Shown piece by piece: positions 1 through 7,909 of a stretch of DNA of 64,000 nt (position 1 is the first letter of the stretch; the number at the start of each line of letters is the position of its first letter). Made by a program: the position numbers and the translations under genes. This DNA is from Sciscionella sediminilitoris. GTDB taxonomy: Bacteria > Actinomycetota > Actinomycetes > Mycobacteriales > Pseudonocardiaceae. The stretch is taken from contig NZ_JALM01000009.1 of NCBI RefSeq assembly GCF_000737195.2, positions 1-64,000 of the forward strand, given 5' to 3'. Under the pieces are notes generated by a model. It was given only the letters and a program-made list of their open reading frames with translations, did no database searches and was not told the origin of the DNA.

Positions 1-35
1 CCTCCCGCTTCGGCTGCCGCAGCCGAAGCGGGAGG
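1..35. repeat. Perfect 16-bp inverted repeat, 3-nt loop
   Basis: Bases 1-16 and 20-35 are exact reverse complements around a 3-nt spacer. The reading frame of the YcnI-like gene runs through it. The repeat starts exactly at base 1, so it could extend further upstream, or be a fold-back artefact at a contig end. A hairpin this long inside a coding region is unusual. Confidence 0.85.
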
Positions 36-427
36 GCGGACTGACGCTCACCGAGGCGCCGAGCACGGTGAGCTTCACGGCCGATCCCGGAGCGGGCACC
101 CCGCCGGGGCAGTTCCAGACGTTCTGGCTGTCGCTGGGCCCGCTGCCACCGGACACGGATGTGCTGCACCTGCCGACCGAACAGCGCTACGACGACGGAA
201 CGGTGGTGGACTGGGCCACCCCGGCCCGGCCGGGTGCCACGGAACCGGAACACCCGGCCCCGGAGATCACGCTGGCCGGTGTCTCCCGCCCTCGAGCAAC
301 GGCCCAGCACGCGGGAACCGGCGACGGGACGGCGCGACTACTCGGCGGGCTCGGCGTGGGGATCGGGGTACTCGGTCTGGGGCTCGCGATCGGGGTGCTG
401 CTGCGCCAGCGAAGGGTGAACCGATGA
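2..427 (+). CDS. YcnI-like (DUF1775) copper-associated membrane protein, 3' part
   Basis: The 5' end lies outside the window; the open frame enters at base 2 and ends with TGA at 425-427. What remains is the end of a DUF1775/YcnI domain, recognised from the stretch with GQFQTFWLSLGPLP, a Y-x-DG strand and an EPEHPAP segment, as in B. subtilis YcnI. A Thr/Ala-rich linker, one membrane helix and a short basic tail (RQRRVNR) follow. YcnI family proteins are extracytoplasmic copper binders next to CopC/CopD. The stop overlaps the copC start (ATGA), so the genes are translationally coupled. The conserved N-terminal copper-binding region is not in the window. Confidence 0.8.
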   Translation, partial: LPLRLPQPKREGGLTLTEAPSTVSFTADPGAGTPPGQFQTFWLSLGPLPPDTDVLHLPTEQRYDDGTVVDWATPARPGATEPEHPAPEITLAGVSRPRATAQHAGTGDGTARLLGGLGVGIGVLGLGLAIGVLLRQRRVNR

Positions 428-939
428 GGCGGGCAGTGCTACTGGCCGCGCTGATGCTGGGATTCGCCGGGCTCGCCGGTCCCGCGTTCGCGCACAACAC
501 CTTCGTCGGATCGAGCCCGGGAAACGGTGCCACGGTCGGCAGTTCCCCGAAGCAGGTGACGGTGACCTTCGGCGAACCCGTGCAACAGGGGGAGAATCGC
601 ATCTCGGTGCTCGGCCCGGACGGGCGCAGCCAGTGGCAGGCACAGCGTCTGGCCACTGTGGACGGTGACAGCGTACGGGTGCCGCTGCGCGAACTCGGCC
701 CCGCGGGCCGCTACACGATCGCGTACCGGGTGATCTCGGCGGACGGGCACCCGGTTTCCGGAACCGCCACGTTCACCCTGAGCACACCGGGCCACGGCAC
801 GCCCGCTGATCCGGAACAGTCCGAACAGGCCGGTACCGGCGGCGGGATCCCGGTCTGGGTCTGGGTGGCCGGGGTCGTGCTGCTGCTCGTGGTCGCGATC
901 GGGCTGGCGCTGCGGCTGACCAGGCCCGCGAGGAAGTAG
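424..939 (+). CDS. copC: CopC domain copper-binding protein
   Basis: A 171-residue protein with a signal peptide (1-23, ending AFA), a CopC beta-sandwich (about 24-121) and a C-terminal membrane helix (about 143-165). After cleavage His24 becomes the N-terminal residue, which is a Cu(II) ligand in CopC proteins. The C-terminal His of the same site fits His109 in the DGHPVSG motif. The protein probably holds copper on the outer face of the membrane and hands it to CopD, the next gene, whose GTG start overlaps this stop (TAGTG). ATG at 424 overlaps the preceding stop. Confidence 0.92.
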   Translation: MRRAVLLAALMLGFAGLAGPAFAHNTFVGSSPGNGATVGSSPKQVTVTFGEPVQQGENRISVLGPDGRSQWQAQRLATVDGDSVRVPLRELGPAGRYTIAYRVISADGHPVSGTATFTLSTPGHGTPADPEQSEQAGTGGGIPVWVWVAGVVLLLVVAIGLALRLTRPARK

Positions 940-1904
940 TGCGCGCTCTGCCCTTCGCGGCGCTCGCCGTGGTGGTGGCGCTGACCGCGGCGGCGCTCGG
1001 GGTGGCCACGATTCCCATTGCGGTGCCGGGGATCCCGAACAGCCCACCGGCCATCGGGATCGGAATCTCGGTACTGCGCGGAGTGTTCTACCTTGCCGCC
1101 GTGGCGCTGCTCGGTGTGCACCTGTTGCCCGCGCTGGGGGCTTCGAAGGCGGGAACCCAGCCCATCGCCGCCTGCGCCGCGCTGGTGCTCGGTGCCTCGG
1201 CGCTCGGTCAACTCGTGCTGCAGAGCGCGGATTTCCGCCCGGAGCGTCCGGTCACCCTTGCTTCGATCGGCGAGTACGTGGTGCTGGTCGGCGCGGGGAA
1301 GGCGCAGGTATTTCTGTTCGCCCTCGCCGTGGCCCTCGCGGTGCTCGCGGTACTGGATGCGCGGCGCGGCGGCGGGATCGCACCCGCGCTGCCGCTGCTG
1401 GTCTCCGGTGCCGCGGTGCTCGTCCTGCCGCTTGTCGGGCATGCCACGGATCAGCCGGACTGGCGCGGGCGGCTCGGCACCGTGGCGATGGAGCTGCACG
1501 TGCTCGGCGCGCTGGTCTGGACCGGAGGGCTGCTCGCGGTGCTGTACACGGCACGACATCCCGCGGCGACGGTGCTCGCCCGGTTCTCCACGGTGGCCGG
1601 GACATGCCTGGCCCTCGTCACGGTCACCGGGATCTGCTTCGGTCTGCTACAGCTTGCCGCTGTTCCGGGAATTCCCTGGTATGTCACGCTTTTCCGGAAC
1701 GACTACGGCCTGCTGCTGTGCGCCAAGCTGGTCTGCCTGCTCGCGCTGAGCGGGCTCGGGGCTGCCATGCGCTATCGAGTGCTGCCCGCCGTGCTCAGCG
1801 GAGCGCGTGGCGGATTCGCCCGGCTCGCGGTCGTCGAGCTCGCCGTGCTGGGGCTGGCGATCGGTGTCGCGGTGGTACTCACCAGAACACCGCTACAGCA
1901 ATAG
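939..1904 (+). CDS. copD: CopD family copper transport membrane protein
   Basis: A 321-residue polytopic membrane protein with about eight hydrophobic helices. The C-terminal CopD domain is recognised by the helix containing ELHVLGALVWTGGLLAV and the following YGLLLCAKLVCLLALSGLGA segment. CopD proteins import copper across the membrane, receiving it from CopC. The GTG start at 939 shares one base with the copC stop, and no other in-frame start nearby fits better. The three genes form the usual ycnI-copC-copD order. No separate ribosome-binding site is needed because of the overlap. Confidence 0.88.
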   Translation: MRALPFAALAVVVALTAAALGVATIPIAVPGIPNSPPAIGIGISVLRGVFYLAAVALLGVHLLPALGASKAGTQPIAACAALVLGASALGQLVLQSADFRPERPVTLASIGEYVVLVGAGKAQVFLFALAVALAVLAVLDARRGGGIAPALPLLVSGAAVLVLPLVGHATDQPDWRGRLGTVAMELHVLGALVWTGGLLAVLYTARHPAATVLARFSTVAGTCLALVTVTGICFGLLQLAAVPGIPWYVTLFRNDYGLLLCAKLVCLLALSGLGAAMRYRVLPAVLSGARGGFARLAVVELAVLGLAIGVAVVLTRTPLQQ

Positions 1905-1932
1905 TGCGCCGATTCGATTTATTCGATCCCGG

Positions 1933-1954
1933 ATATGCTCGAATACGAGCATAT
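1933..1954. repeat. 22-bp perfect inverted repeat after copD
   Basis: Nine-base arms (ATATGCTCG / CGAGCATAT) flank a 4-nt AATA spacer, starting 29 bp after the copD stop. It lacks a T-run, so it is either a weak terminator or a protein-binding site. A related short element, CTCGATATTCGAG, occurs near 7893, downstream of the gamma-glutamyltransferase gene. Confidence 0.6.
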
Positions 1955-2057
1955 AACGAGACTATAACAGTGCCAGTTGCCGGGAACTTTTCCGCATCGT
2001 CATTGTTGGTTCGTGAGCTGCGAATATGCCCGCTATTCCCTGCTTTGTACGCCTGAT

Positions 2058-2115
2058 CGGGTGATGACAAGGATGGTGGGACACGTTGACATCACCCGCG
2101 CGGGGCGAAAATATT
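2058..2115 (+). promoter_or_regulatory. Promoter with overlapping inverted repeat
   Basis: A consensus -35 TTGACA (2086-2091) is followed by a 17-18 bp spacer and an AT-rich -10 (AAATAT/AATATT, 2109-2115). CGGGTGAT at 2058-2065 is the reverse complement of ATCACCCG at 2091-2098, which overlaps the -35 box. This suggests an operator. It would drive the SBP56-like gene. Confidence 0.55.
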
Positions 2116-2310
2116 CACCCATGCTTCGTACGCTCCTGGTAGCGCGTATTCATGCGGACCTGTGCCGCACGGCGAGCGCACTCTGTCACTGAACTCCGTA
2201 TTGTTTCTGAATTCGCGGTAATTCGAAGTATCTGTTTCCGCCGTATCCGGATCGGATGGGCGGGTTTGTTCGTGCCCTCGCACGCTGTTGGAATCTGAAA
2301 TGGAGAGTGG

Positions 2311-4143
2311 ATGGTGAAAACCTCGCGACGATGGTCCAAGGTTGCGGCCGTACTCGCCGCCGCCGTGGTCGGTACCGGCCTCGCGGCATTCCCCGGAACG
2401 CAACCGGCCGAGGCGGCCGTGCAGGTCTCGACCGAGCACGCCAAGGCCGCGGACGGCAGGGACTACTGGGTGAAAAACCACCTGGTTCCGGGAAATCTGG
2501 CGGCCAAGGCCGATACCGGAGGCAAACGCAAGGAATGGCTGCTCGTCTGGGCCGGTGACGAGAACGTCGCCGATACCGCGGTCAAGGACATCAAGGGGTT
2601 GCCCGGATCCCTCGGCGGTGGCCTGGACAAGGTGAAGAACGCCCTGCCGGGGCCGGACTTCCTCGCGGTGATCGATGCGACGAAGGGATCCCCGGACTAC
2701 GGCAAGGTGGTCAACACGGCCACCGTGGGGCCGCTGGTGGAGAACGAGCCGCACCACATGCAGTACACCTGGCACAAGGGCGACACGATCTATGCCGGTG
2801 GTTTGTTCAGCGCGGCCACCTACGCCTTCGACGTGTCGGCGCTGCCCAAGCTTACGCTCAAAGGGGTGAGCCTGCCGACCCAGACGCTCGGCGGGTCGGT
2901 CCCCGACGCGTACGACACGCTCAAGGACGGCACCGCCTACGGCACCTACATGGGTGGCCCGGTCGTTCCCGGTCCCTATGTGGACAGTAACGGGAAAACC
3001 GTGATCTCCAACGGGTTCGCGGGAAGTCCGGGGGAGGTGGTGCGCTTCGACCGGAAGGGCAAGGCACTCTCCCAGGTCTCCGCCGCCACCCCGCAGGGCG
3101 ACAATCAGAAACTCTGTGACGACCTGCCGCAGCTGGGCAAGGCGACCTGTGCGAACCCGCACGGCATCCAGGTGCGCGAGGATCTGAACACCATGGTCAC
3201 CAGTGACTACGTGGAACCGCGGAACATCATCCTGGACCCGGTGAAACAACCCTCGCCGTATCTGCGCCGCCCGACGATCCGGACCTGGGACATCGCCGAC
3301 CGCGATCATCCGAAGCTGAAGTCGGTGGCCTATCTCCCCGACGGGCCGCGGTCGAATCCGAAAGATCCGCTGCACAACGAGAGCCGCGCGGTGATGGAGA
3401 ACGGGGTCACGCACAAACCGGGCCACAAGGGTGCCTTCGCGCAGACCATGCAGGGCGGCGCGATCTTCTACACCCCGGACATCACGGCGAAGAAGCCGGA
3501 ATGGCGCGAGGTCTGGGACGACGGAACTGCGGGCAAGAAGTTCGCCCAGGGGAACGACAACATCGGATCCGGCACCAACGGCGGCTGGGTCGCGGTGAGC
3601 CCGGACGACAAGTTCCTGTACCACGCGGTCATCGGGCGACCGAAGGGCACGCTCGGCCCGAGCGATCCGGGGACCAGTGGCGGGGTCTACACGCTGAACA
3701 TCCAGAAGCTGATCGGTGCCGGTGATGACGTCAAGTGCGCCATCGACACCAAGTCCAAGGCCGAACAGGGCGGCGGTGCCGACTGCCCGACACTGGCCGG
3801 GGCGGCCGGGATCAACCCGGGGCAAGCCGGTCAGGGCCCGCACTGGGGCACCTACGATCACTTCCAGACCGGCAAGGACGGCTACTACCACGAAACCGAG
3901 CAGCCCTCACGCATCGCGGCCTCGGACTACTTCGTGGCCCGCTCCGGGCTGGACGGGGACCACAAGGTGTGGATGCTCGGCCTCGGCAAGGACGGGAAGC
4001 TGTCGGTGGACAAGGACTTCCGGGACGAGGTCACCGGCCAGGTCGGGGTCGACTTCAACCGGAAATCCTGGCCGCACGGCGATTTCGGATACGCGAAACC
4101 GCACTCCGAACTGTTCGTCGTCGCCGACAAGGACCTGAAGTAG
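2311..4143 (+). CDS. Secreted SBP56 / methanethiol-oxidase-like beta-propeller protein
   Basis: A 610-residue protein with a signal peptide (1 to about 34, cleavage near AEA) and then a selenium-binding-protein (SBP56/SELENBP1) type domain. Family landmarks in order are PDFLAVIDATKGSPDYGKV, ENEPHHMQYTW with a His pair, ANPHGIQVREDLNTMVTSDY, RTWDIADRDHPKL and VSPDDKFLYHAVIG. Bacterial SBP56 proteins include periplasmic copper-dependent methanethiol oxidases, which convert methanethiol to formaldehyde, sulfide and peroxide. The copper genes upstream and the sulfur transporter downstream agree with that role, but substrate is inferred. The C-terminal Cys motif of the human protein is absent. GGAGAG at 2301-2306 sets the ATG at 2311. 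A strong hairpin follows. Confidence 0.75.
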   Translation: MVKTSRRWSKVAAVLAAAVVGTGLAAFPGTQPAEAAVQVSTEHAKAADGRDYWVKNHLVPGNLAAKADTGGKRKEWLLVWAGDENVADTAVKDIKGLPGSLGGGLDKVKNALPGPDFLAVIDATKGSPDYGKVVNTATVGPLVENEPHHMQYTWHKGDTIYAGGLFSAATYAFDVSALPKLTLKGVSLPTQTLGGSVPDAYDTLKDGTAYGTYMGGPVVPGPYVDSNGKTVISNGFAGSPGEVVRFDRKGKALSQVSAATPQGDNQKLCDDLPQLGKATCANPHGIQVREDLNTMVTSDYVEPRNIILDPVKQPSPYLRRPTIRTWDIADRDHPKLKSVAYLPDGPRSNPKDPLHNESRAVMENGVTHKPGHKGAFAQTMQGGAIFYTPDITAKKPEWREVWDDGTAGKKFAQGNDNIGSGTNGGWVAVSPDDKFLYHAVIGRPKGTLGPSDPGTSGGVYTLNIQKLIGAGDDVKCAIDTKSKAEQGGGADCPTLAGAAGINPGQAGQGPHWGTYDHFQTGKDGYYHETEQPSRIAASDYFVARSGLDGDHKVWMLGLGKDGKLSVDKDFRDEVTGQVGVDFNRKSWPHGDFGYAKPHSELFVVADKDLK

Positions 4144-4161
4144 GTCACCGGCAAGGAAAAC

Positions 4162-4199
4162 CGGTCGGTGGTGCCGGGATATCCCGGCACCACCGACCG
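4162..4199. terminator. 38-bp perfect palindrome, probable terminator
   Basis: Nineteen-base arms meet without a spacer (4162-4180 / 4181-4199), 18 bp after the SBP56-like stop and 17 bp before the next start. It is GC-rich with no U-tract, as is common for actinobacterial terminators. It may end most transcription while allowing some readthrough into the next gene. Confidence 0.75.
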
Positions 4200-4216
4200 C
4201 CGAGCTTGGAGTCGTC

Positions 4217-5950
4217 ATGGACATGCCGGGGATGGATCACGCGGCGCAGGCCGCCGAGGCCGGAACACCGATCCTCGCGGTGCTGCTGCGGATCGTGCTC
4301 CTGGTGGCCACCGCAGTGGTCGCCGGGCTGGGACTGCTGCGTCCGGTGGTGCGCGCGCACTCGAAACGGACCACGGTCTCGGTGTGCGCCGCGGCCGGGA
4401 TCGCCGTGCTGGCGGCCGCGCTGTCGGTTCCGTTCGCACAGGCGGGGATCGCGGTCACGGTGGTGCAGATCGTGCTCACCGCCGCGATCGCCGTGCTGCT
4501 CGGTAAACCCGGGCCGGTCGCGGTGCTCGCCGTGCTGTTGACCGGATTGCTGATCGCCGAGGGATCACGCGAGGCGGCAGGCGGGCTGTGGTTCGCGCTG
4601 GACCTGTTCTTCATCCTGGCCGCGGTGGTACTGCTCGGCGCGGCCGGTTATCTGGCCACTGTGGACATTCGGAACTGGCGCCTGGATCGGTCGCGGGTAC
4701 GGACACTGGGCCTTGGCGCCGCCGCGGTGCTGGCGGTCACCGGGACCGGGCAGTTGCTCGCCTCCGGGGTTGCCTTCGACCGGCGGCTGTACCAGACGGC
4801 GTACGGGCTCGTGGTGTTCGCCGGAGCGGTGCTCGCCGTGCTGGTGCTGATCGCTCTGCTGCTGCGCCGGTACGCGCGGATCGCCTCCCGGGCGGCGGCG
4901 ATCGCCGTGGTGCTGAGCTTCGGCGCCTGGACCGCGGTGGCCGCGATCCCCGAGCCCGGTGCGCTGCCCACGCCGGGGGTTCCCGAACTCACCCACGTCC
5001 GGCTCGCGGGCAAGCAGGTTCCGCTGCTGGTCACCCCGAACCGGCCGGGTCCGAATCTGGTGCACTTCCCGGATTCCGCGGGCAGGGACATCACCGTCAC
5101 AGGCGCGGACGGCCACCGGGTGCGCGCCGGTTCCCGGCCAGGAGCCGAGGGCAGCTGGGCGCGGGTGAACCTGCCCGCGGGGCGCGGCACGCTCACCATC
5201 GGCGATCAGGAAGTGGGCGTGGACACCGGAACCGGTGCCCCGCTGCCGCAGGCGGCCGGGCCGGACGGGCCGGAGTGCGCGAGTGCCGCACTCGGTTCCC
5301 TGGTCACCGGGAACCGGAACGTACTGCGTGGCTGCCCCGCCGATGCGCTCAGCGCGGGCGATGCGCGGGATCTGCGCACCACCGTGGGATTCCTGGCCGG
5401 TCGCGGGGCGCGGGTGATCACCGTGGCCGGGGACGCGAGCCCGCGTTCCACGGCGGCACAACGGGTTGTCCGCGAGGCCGCCGCGCGGCACGGGATCACG
5501 ATCGCCGCAAGCCCGCATCCCGATGGGGCACTGCTGGTGCTCGCCGGATGGCAGCACGCGAGCGACACCCTGGTGCACACCCGCCGCGCGCAGCAGGAGG
5601 ATCCGCTCTACGCCTACGGGAACTACCTCGCGCCCTGGCTGCTCAACGCGCCGATCGTGAATTCGGTGCCGACCTCGGAGCTGCCGCTGCGGTTCGACCC
5701 GCGGGTGCGCGAATCGCTGGAATTCTCCGTGGCACTGGAAAACCTGTTCGGCGGGGAGAACCCGTCCACGGCGGCCTATCGTTCCTGGGCGGCCGAGACC
5801 GGCGCGCCGGTGGATGCCGGGCTGCAGATCTACGGCTGCGCGCAGGTGAACGCGATGCCGATGGATTCCATGACAGACATGGGAAAACCGTATCCGGGGC
5901 AGTGGATCCCGGACGGCACGATCGTCCCGGTCACCGGAATTCTGCGCTGA
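4217..5950 (+). CDS. Polytopic membrane protein with CopD-like region and large extracellular domain
   Basis: A 577-residue protein. The N-terminus is Met/His-rich (MDMPGMDH), suggesting copper binding. About seven to eight hydrophobic helices follow (20-245), resembling CopD-type membrane regions. A hydrophilic extracellular part (about 255-577) contains an alpha/beta stretch that looks like part of a type I periplasmic binding protein (the GARVITVAGD and YRSWAAETGAPVDAGLQ segments). A Met-rich tail (MPMDSMTDMG) lies near the end. I do not recognise a function; it may belong to an uncharacterised actinobacterial DUF. TTGGAG at 4205-4210 supports the ATG. Its position between an SBP56 protein and a sulfur transporter suggests copper or sulfur handling. 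Confidence 0.7.
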   Translation: MDMPGMDHAAQAAEAGTPILAVLLRIVLLVATAVVAGLGLLRPVVRAHSKRTTVSVCAAAGIAVLAAALSVPFAQAGIAVTVVQIVLTAAIAVLLGKPGPVAVLAVLLTGLLIAEGSREAAGGLWFALDLFFILAAVVLLGAAGYLATVDIRNWRLDRSRVRTLGLGAAAVLAVTGTGQLLASGVAFDRRLYQTAYGLVVFAGAVLAVLVLIALLLRRYARIASRAAAIAVVLSFGAWTAVAAIPEPGALPTPGVPELTHVRLAGKQVPLLVTPNRPGPNLVHFPDSAGRDITVTGADGHRVRAGSRPGAEGSWARVNLPAGRGTLTIGDQEVGVDTGTGAPLPQAAGPDGPECASAALGSLVTGNRNVLRGCPADALSAGDARDLRTTVGFLAGRGARVITVAGDASPRSTAAQRVVREAAARHGITIAASPHPDGALLVLAGWQHASDTLVHTRRAQQEDPLYAYGNYLAPWLLNAPIVNSVPTSELPLRFDPRVRESLEFSVALENLFGGENPSTAAYRSWAAETGAPVDAGLQIYGCAQVNAMPMDSMTDMGKPYPGQWIPDGTIVPVTGILR

Positions 5951-5984
5951 GACATGTCCCGGGCAGCACGAGAAAGGACGCGAT

Positions 5985-7217
5985 ATGACGGCAATCGACG
6001 GCGGTTTCGGACTACCCGCGGCGCGGGCGCCCTCGGCACGGGCAGGCGTGGTCGGCGTGGGACTGGTGCTGGCGGTGGCGCTCGGGCTCGCCGTGTTCAA
6101 CGCGGCGGGCTGGAAACCGACCCTGCTGTACACGCTCGGCTTGCTGCTCGGCCTGGTGTTGTTCCACTCCCGGTTCGGATTCACCTCGGCGTGGCGGCAG
6201 TTGGTCACCGTCGGCCAGGGCAGCGCGCTGCGGGCGCACATGCTGATGCTCGCGGTCGCGTGTGCGCTGTACGCGGTGATCCTGGGATTCGGGGCGAGCC
6301 TTTCCGGGCGGCCGGAGGGGCTGGTCATGCCCGCCGGGGTCGGGGTGATCCTCGGCGCGTTCCTGTTCGGGGTCGGCATGCAGATCGGCGGTTCCTGCGC
6401 CTCGGGCACGCTGTTCGCGGTCGGCAGCGGCCAGACGGCGATCCTCTACACCCTCGGCGGGTTCATCCTCGGTTCGATCGCGAGTGCCTTCGCCGCGAAC
6501 TGGATCACCGTGCTGCAGAACCTCGGTCCGAAGGTCTCGTTCGCCGAAACCCCGCTCGGATATCCGGGCGCGCTGCTGATCTCGCTGGTGATCATCGCGG
6601 GCGTGGTGCTCGCCTCGCGGTGGGTGCAGCGGCGGCGCAGCCCACCACCGGTGCAGCGACCGCCATCGGCGCGGGGCGTCGCCAGGGTGCTGCGCGGTTC
6701 CTGGCCGCTGTGGGCGGGAGCGATCGCGCTGGCCGTGCTCAACGCCGTCACGCTGTTCGTCTCCGGCGGCCCGTGGGGCATCACCTCCGCGTTCAGCCTG
6801 TGGGGCGCGAAGATCCTCGGCTGGCTGGGCATCGACATCTCCGGAGCGCCGTACTGGCAGGTGACGAAGAACGCCAAGGCATTGCACGCTTCGGTGCTCG
6901 CGGACAAGACCTCGGTGATGGACTTCGGCATCATGATCGGCGCGCTCATCGCCGCGGCGCTCGCCGGAGCCTTCGTGCTGCACCGCAGCGTCCCGCCGCG
7001 GATGGCGCTCGGGGCCGTGCTCGGCGGAATCCTGATGGGATTCGGCGCGCGGCTCGCGGGCGGGTGCAATATCGGTGCCTATTTCTCCGGTATCGCCTCG
7101 TTCAGCCTGCACGGCTGGCTGTGGGGAATCATGGCCATCGGCGGCACCTATGCGGGAATAGCATTGCGCCCGCTTTTCGGACTGACAAATCCCAAACCGA
7201 CGGATTCGGTCTGCTGA
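5985..7217 (+). CDS. YeeE/YedE family thiosulfate-type transporter
   Basis: A 410-residue integral membrane protein with two repeats, each carrying the family Cys motif: GGSCASG around Cys138 and GGCNIG around Cys361. In TsuA/YeeE these cysteines line the path for thiosulfate. The fused two-repeat length of about 400 is usual for the family. AGAAAGGA at 5969-5976 precedes the ATG. The gene lies 34 bp after the CopD-like fusion gene and is probably co-transcribed with it. Sulfur substrate import next to an SBP56 sulfur-oxidising-type protein forms a plausible sulfur module; thiosulfate itself is an inference. Confidence 0.85.
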   Translation: MTAIDGGFGLPAARAPSARAGVVGVGLVLAVALGLAVFNAAGWKPTLLYTLGLLLGLVLFHSRFGFTSAWRQLVTVGQGSALRAHMLMLAVACALYAVILGFGASLSGRPEGLVMPAGVGVILGAFLFGVGMQIGGSCASGTLFAVGSGQTAILYTLGGFILGSIASAFAANWITVLQNLGPKVSFAETPLGYPGALLISLVIIAGVVLASRWVQRRRSPPPVQRPPSARGVARVLRGSWPLWAGAIALAVLNAVTLFVSGGPWGITSAFSLWGAKILGWLGIDISGAPYWQVTKNAKALHASVLADKTSVMDFGIMIGALIAAALAGAFVLHRSVPPRMALGAVLGGILMGFGARLAGGCNIGAYFSGIASFSLHGWLWGIMAIGGTYAGIALRPLFGLTNPKPTDSVC

Positions 7218-7253
7218 ATCCTGATCCGCAACAACAGTGAGGAGTACGTACCT

Positions 7254-7478
7254 ATGAAACGACGTTTCGCGCGTGTCCTGATCGGTGGCGGTATCGTCGC
7301 GGCGGCGCTGGCCGGAGCGGCCGGACCGGCGAGCGCGGCGCAGCCCGCGGACCAGGACGGTCCCGCCGTCTGGCTGGTGCCCGGGGTCGACCTCGGCGGC
7401 GTGCTCAGCCCCACCGTGGGGCTGCCGACCGCCCTGCTCGCTCCGGTGGACAAACTGCTGACCGTGTTGCACGGCTGA
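7254..7478 (+). CDS. Small secreted protein
   Basis: A 74-residue protein. The first 29 residues form a signal peptide (KRR start, hydrophobic core, cleavage after ASA), leaving a mature peptide of about 45 residues rich in Val, Leu, Gly and Pro. A good ribosome-binding site (GTGAGGAG) lies 8 nt upstream. No family is recognised. It resembles the convergent small secreted protein at 7536-7790 in size and in a hydrophobic C-terminal stretch before a P-x-K-L-L motif, so the two may be distant relatives. It follows the YeeE gene by 36 bp and may belong to that transcript. Confidence 0.7.
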   Translation: MKRRFARVLIGGGIVAAALAGAAGPASAAQPADQDGPAVWLVPGVDLGGVLSPTVGLPTALLAPVDKLLTVLHG

Positions 7479-7490
7479 GGGCACGAAAAC

Positions 7491-7524
7491 GGGGCCGTCG
7501 CGCCGAATCCGGTGCGGCGGCCCC
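7491..7524. terminator. Bidirectional terminator hairpin
   Basis: GGGGCCGTCGCGCC pairs with GGTGCGGCGGCCCC across a short loop, with two mismatches that can form G-U pairs. It sits between the convergent small secreted genes, 12 bp beyond each stop, so it can serve both strands. Confidence 0.65.
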
Positions 7525-7535
7525 TGTTCGCGGGT

Positions 7536-7790
7536 TCAGCTTCCGGAGGGCAGCAGCTTTCCGGGGGCCTCGGCGACCGACTGGATCAGCCCGACGACCG
7601 GGACCCCGAGCACCGTGTAATCGGTCCAGATGTCGTGCAGACCGCTGGTGTCCGGCTCGCCCACGATCGCGGGATCGCCGCCATCGCCTGGGCCGCCGCC
7701 GGTCGCCGCCATCGCCGGTACTCCCGCGCCCGCGAGCAGGCCGAGCGCGATCACCGAGGACGTGATTCCACGCCGGAGACAAGTGCGCAT
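7536..7790 (-). CDS. Small secreted protein
   Basis: An 84-residue protein with a signal peptide (MRTCLRRG start, cleavage near AMAA at 29) and a Gly/Asp-rich mature N-terminus. The C-terminal part contains GVPVVGLIQSVAEAPGKLLP. No known domain. It is convergent with the other small secreted gene and shares its overall architecture and P-x-KLL ending. No clear ribosome-binding site is visible directly before the ATG. Function unknown. Confidence 0.55.
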   Translation of the reverse strand: MRTCLRRGITSSVIALGLLAGAGVPAMAATGGGPGDGGDPAIVGEPDTSGLHDIWTDYTVLGVPVVGLIQSVAEAPGKLLPSGS

Positions 7791-7909
7791 AACCGTATTC
7801 CCAATCTGGTTCCGGTGGTTATTTTCCGGAACTACCGTGGCATCGCGCGCTGGGAAAAGAAAGCGTGATCCAGTTCTCGGGAATTCCTCGATATTCGAGT
7901 ATTCGCGGG

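Larger units (their letters stand above)
1905..2310. other. Intergenic region upstream of the SBP56-like gene
   Basis: This 406-bp AT-richer stretch has no convincing gene. It holds an inverted repeat at 1933-1954, a near-consensus promoter at 2086-2115 overlapped by another inverted repeat, and then an unusually long leader of roughly 190 nt before the gene. Short ORFs here lack ribosome-binding sites and family features. Confidence 0.6.

Noticed and set aside
2092-3891. 599-codon open frame opposite the SBP56-like gene
   Set aside because: It is antisense to a well-recognised secreted protein, has no family motifs, and its residue mix (Arg, Gly, Val rich) is typical of high-GC shadow frames.
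4565-6409. 614-codon minus-strand frame
   Set aside because: Shadow of the CopD-like fusion and YeeE genes.
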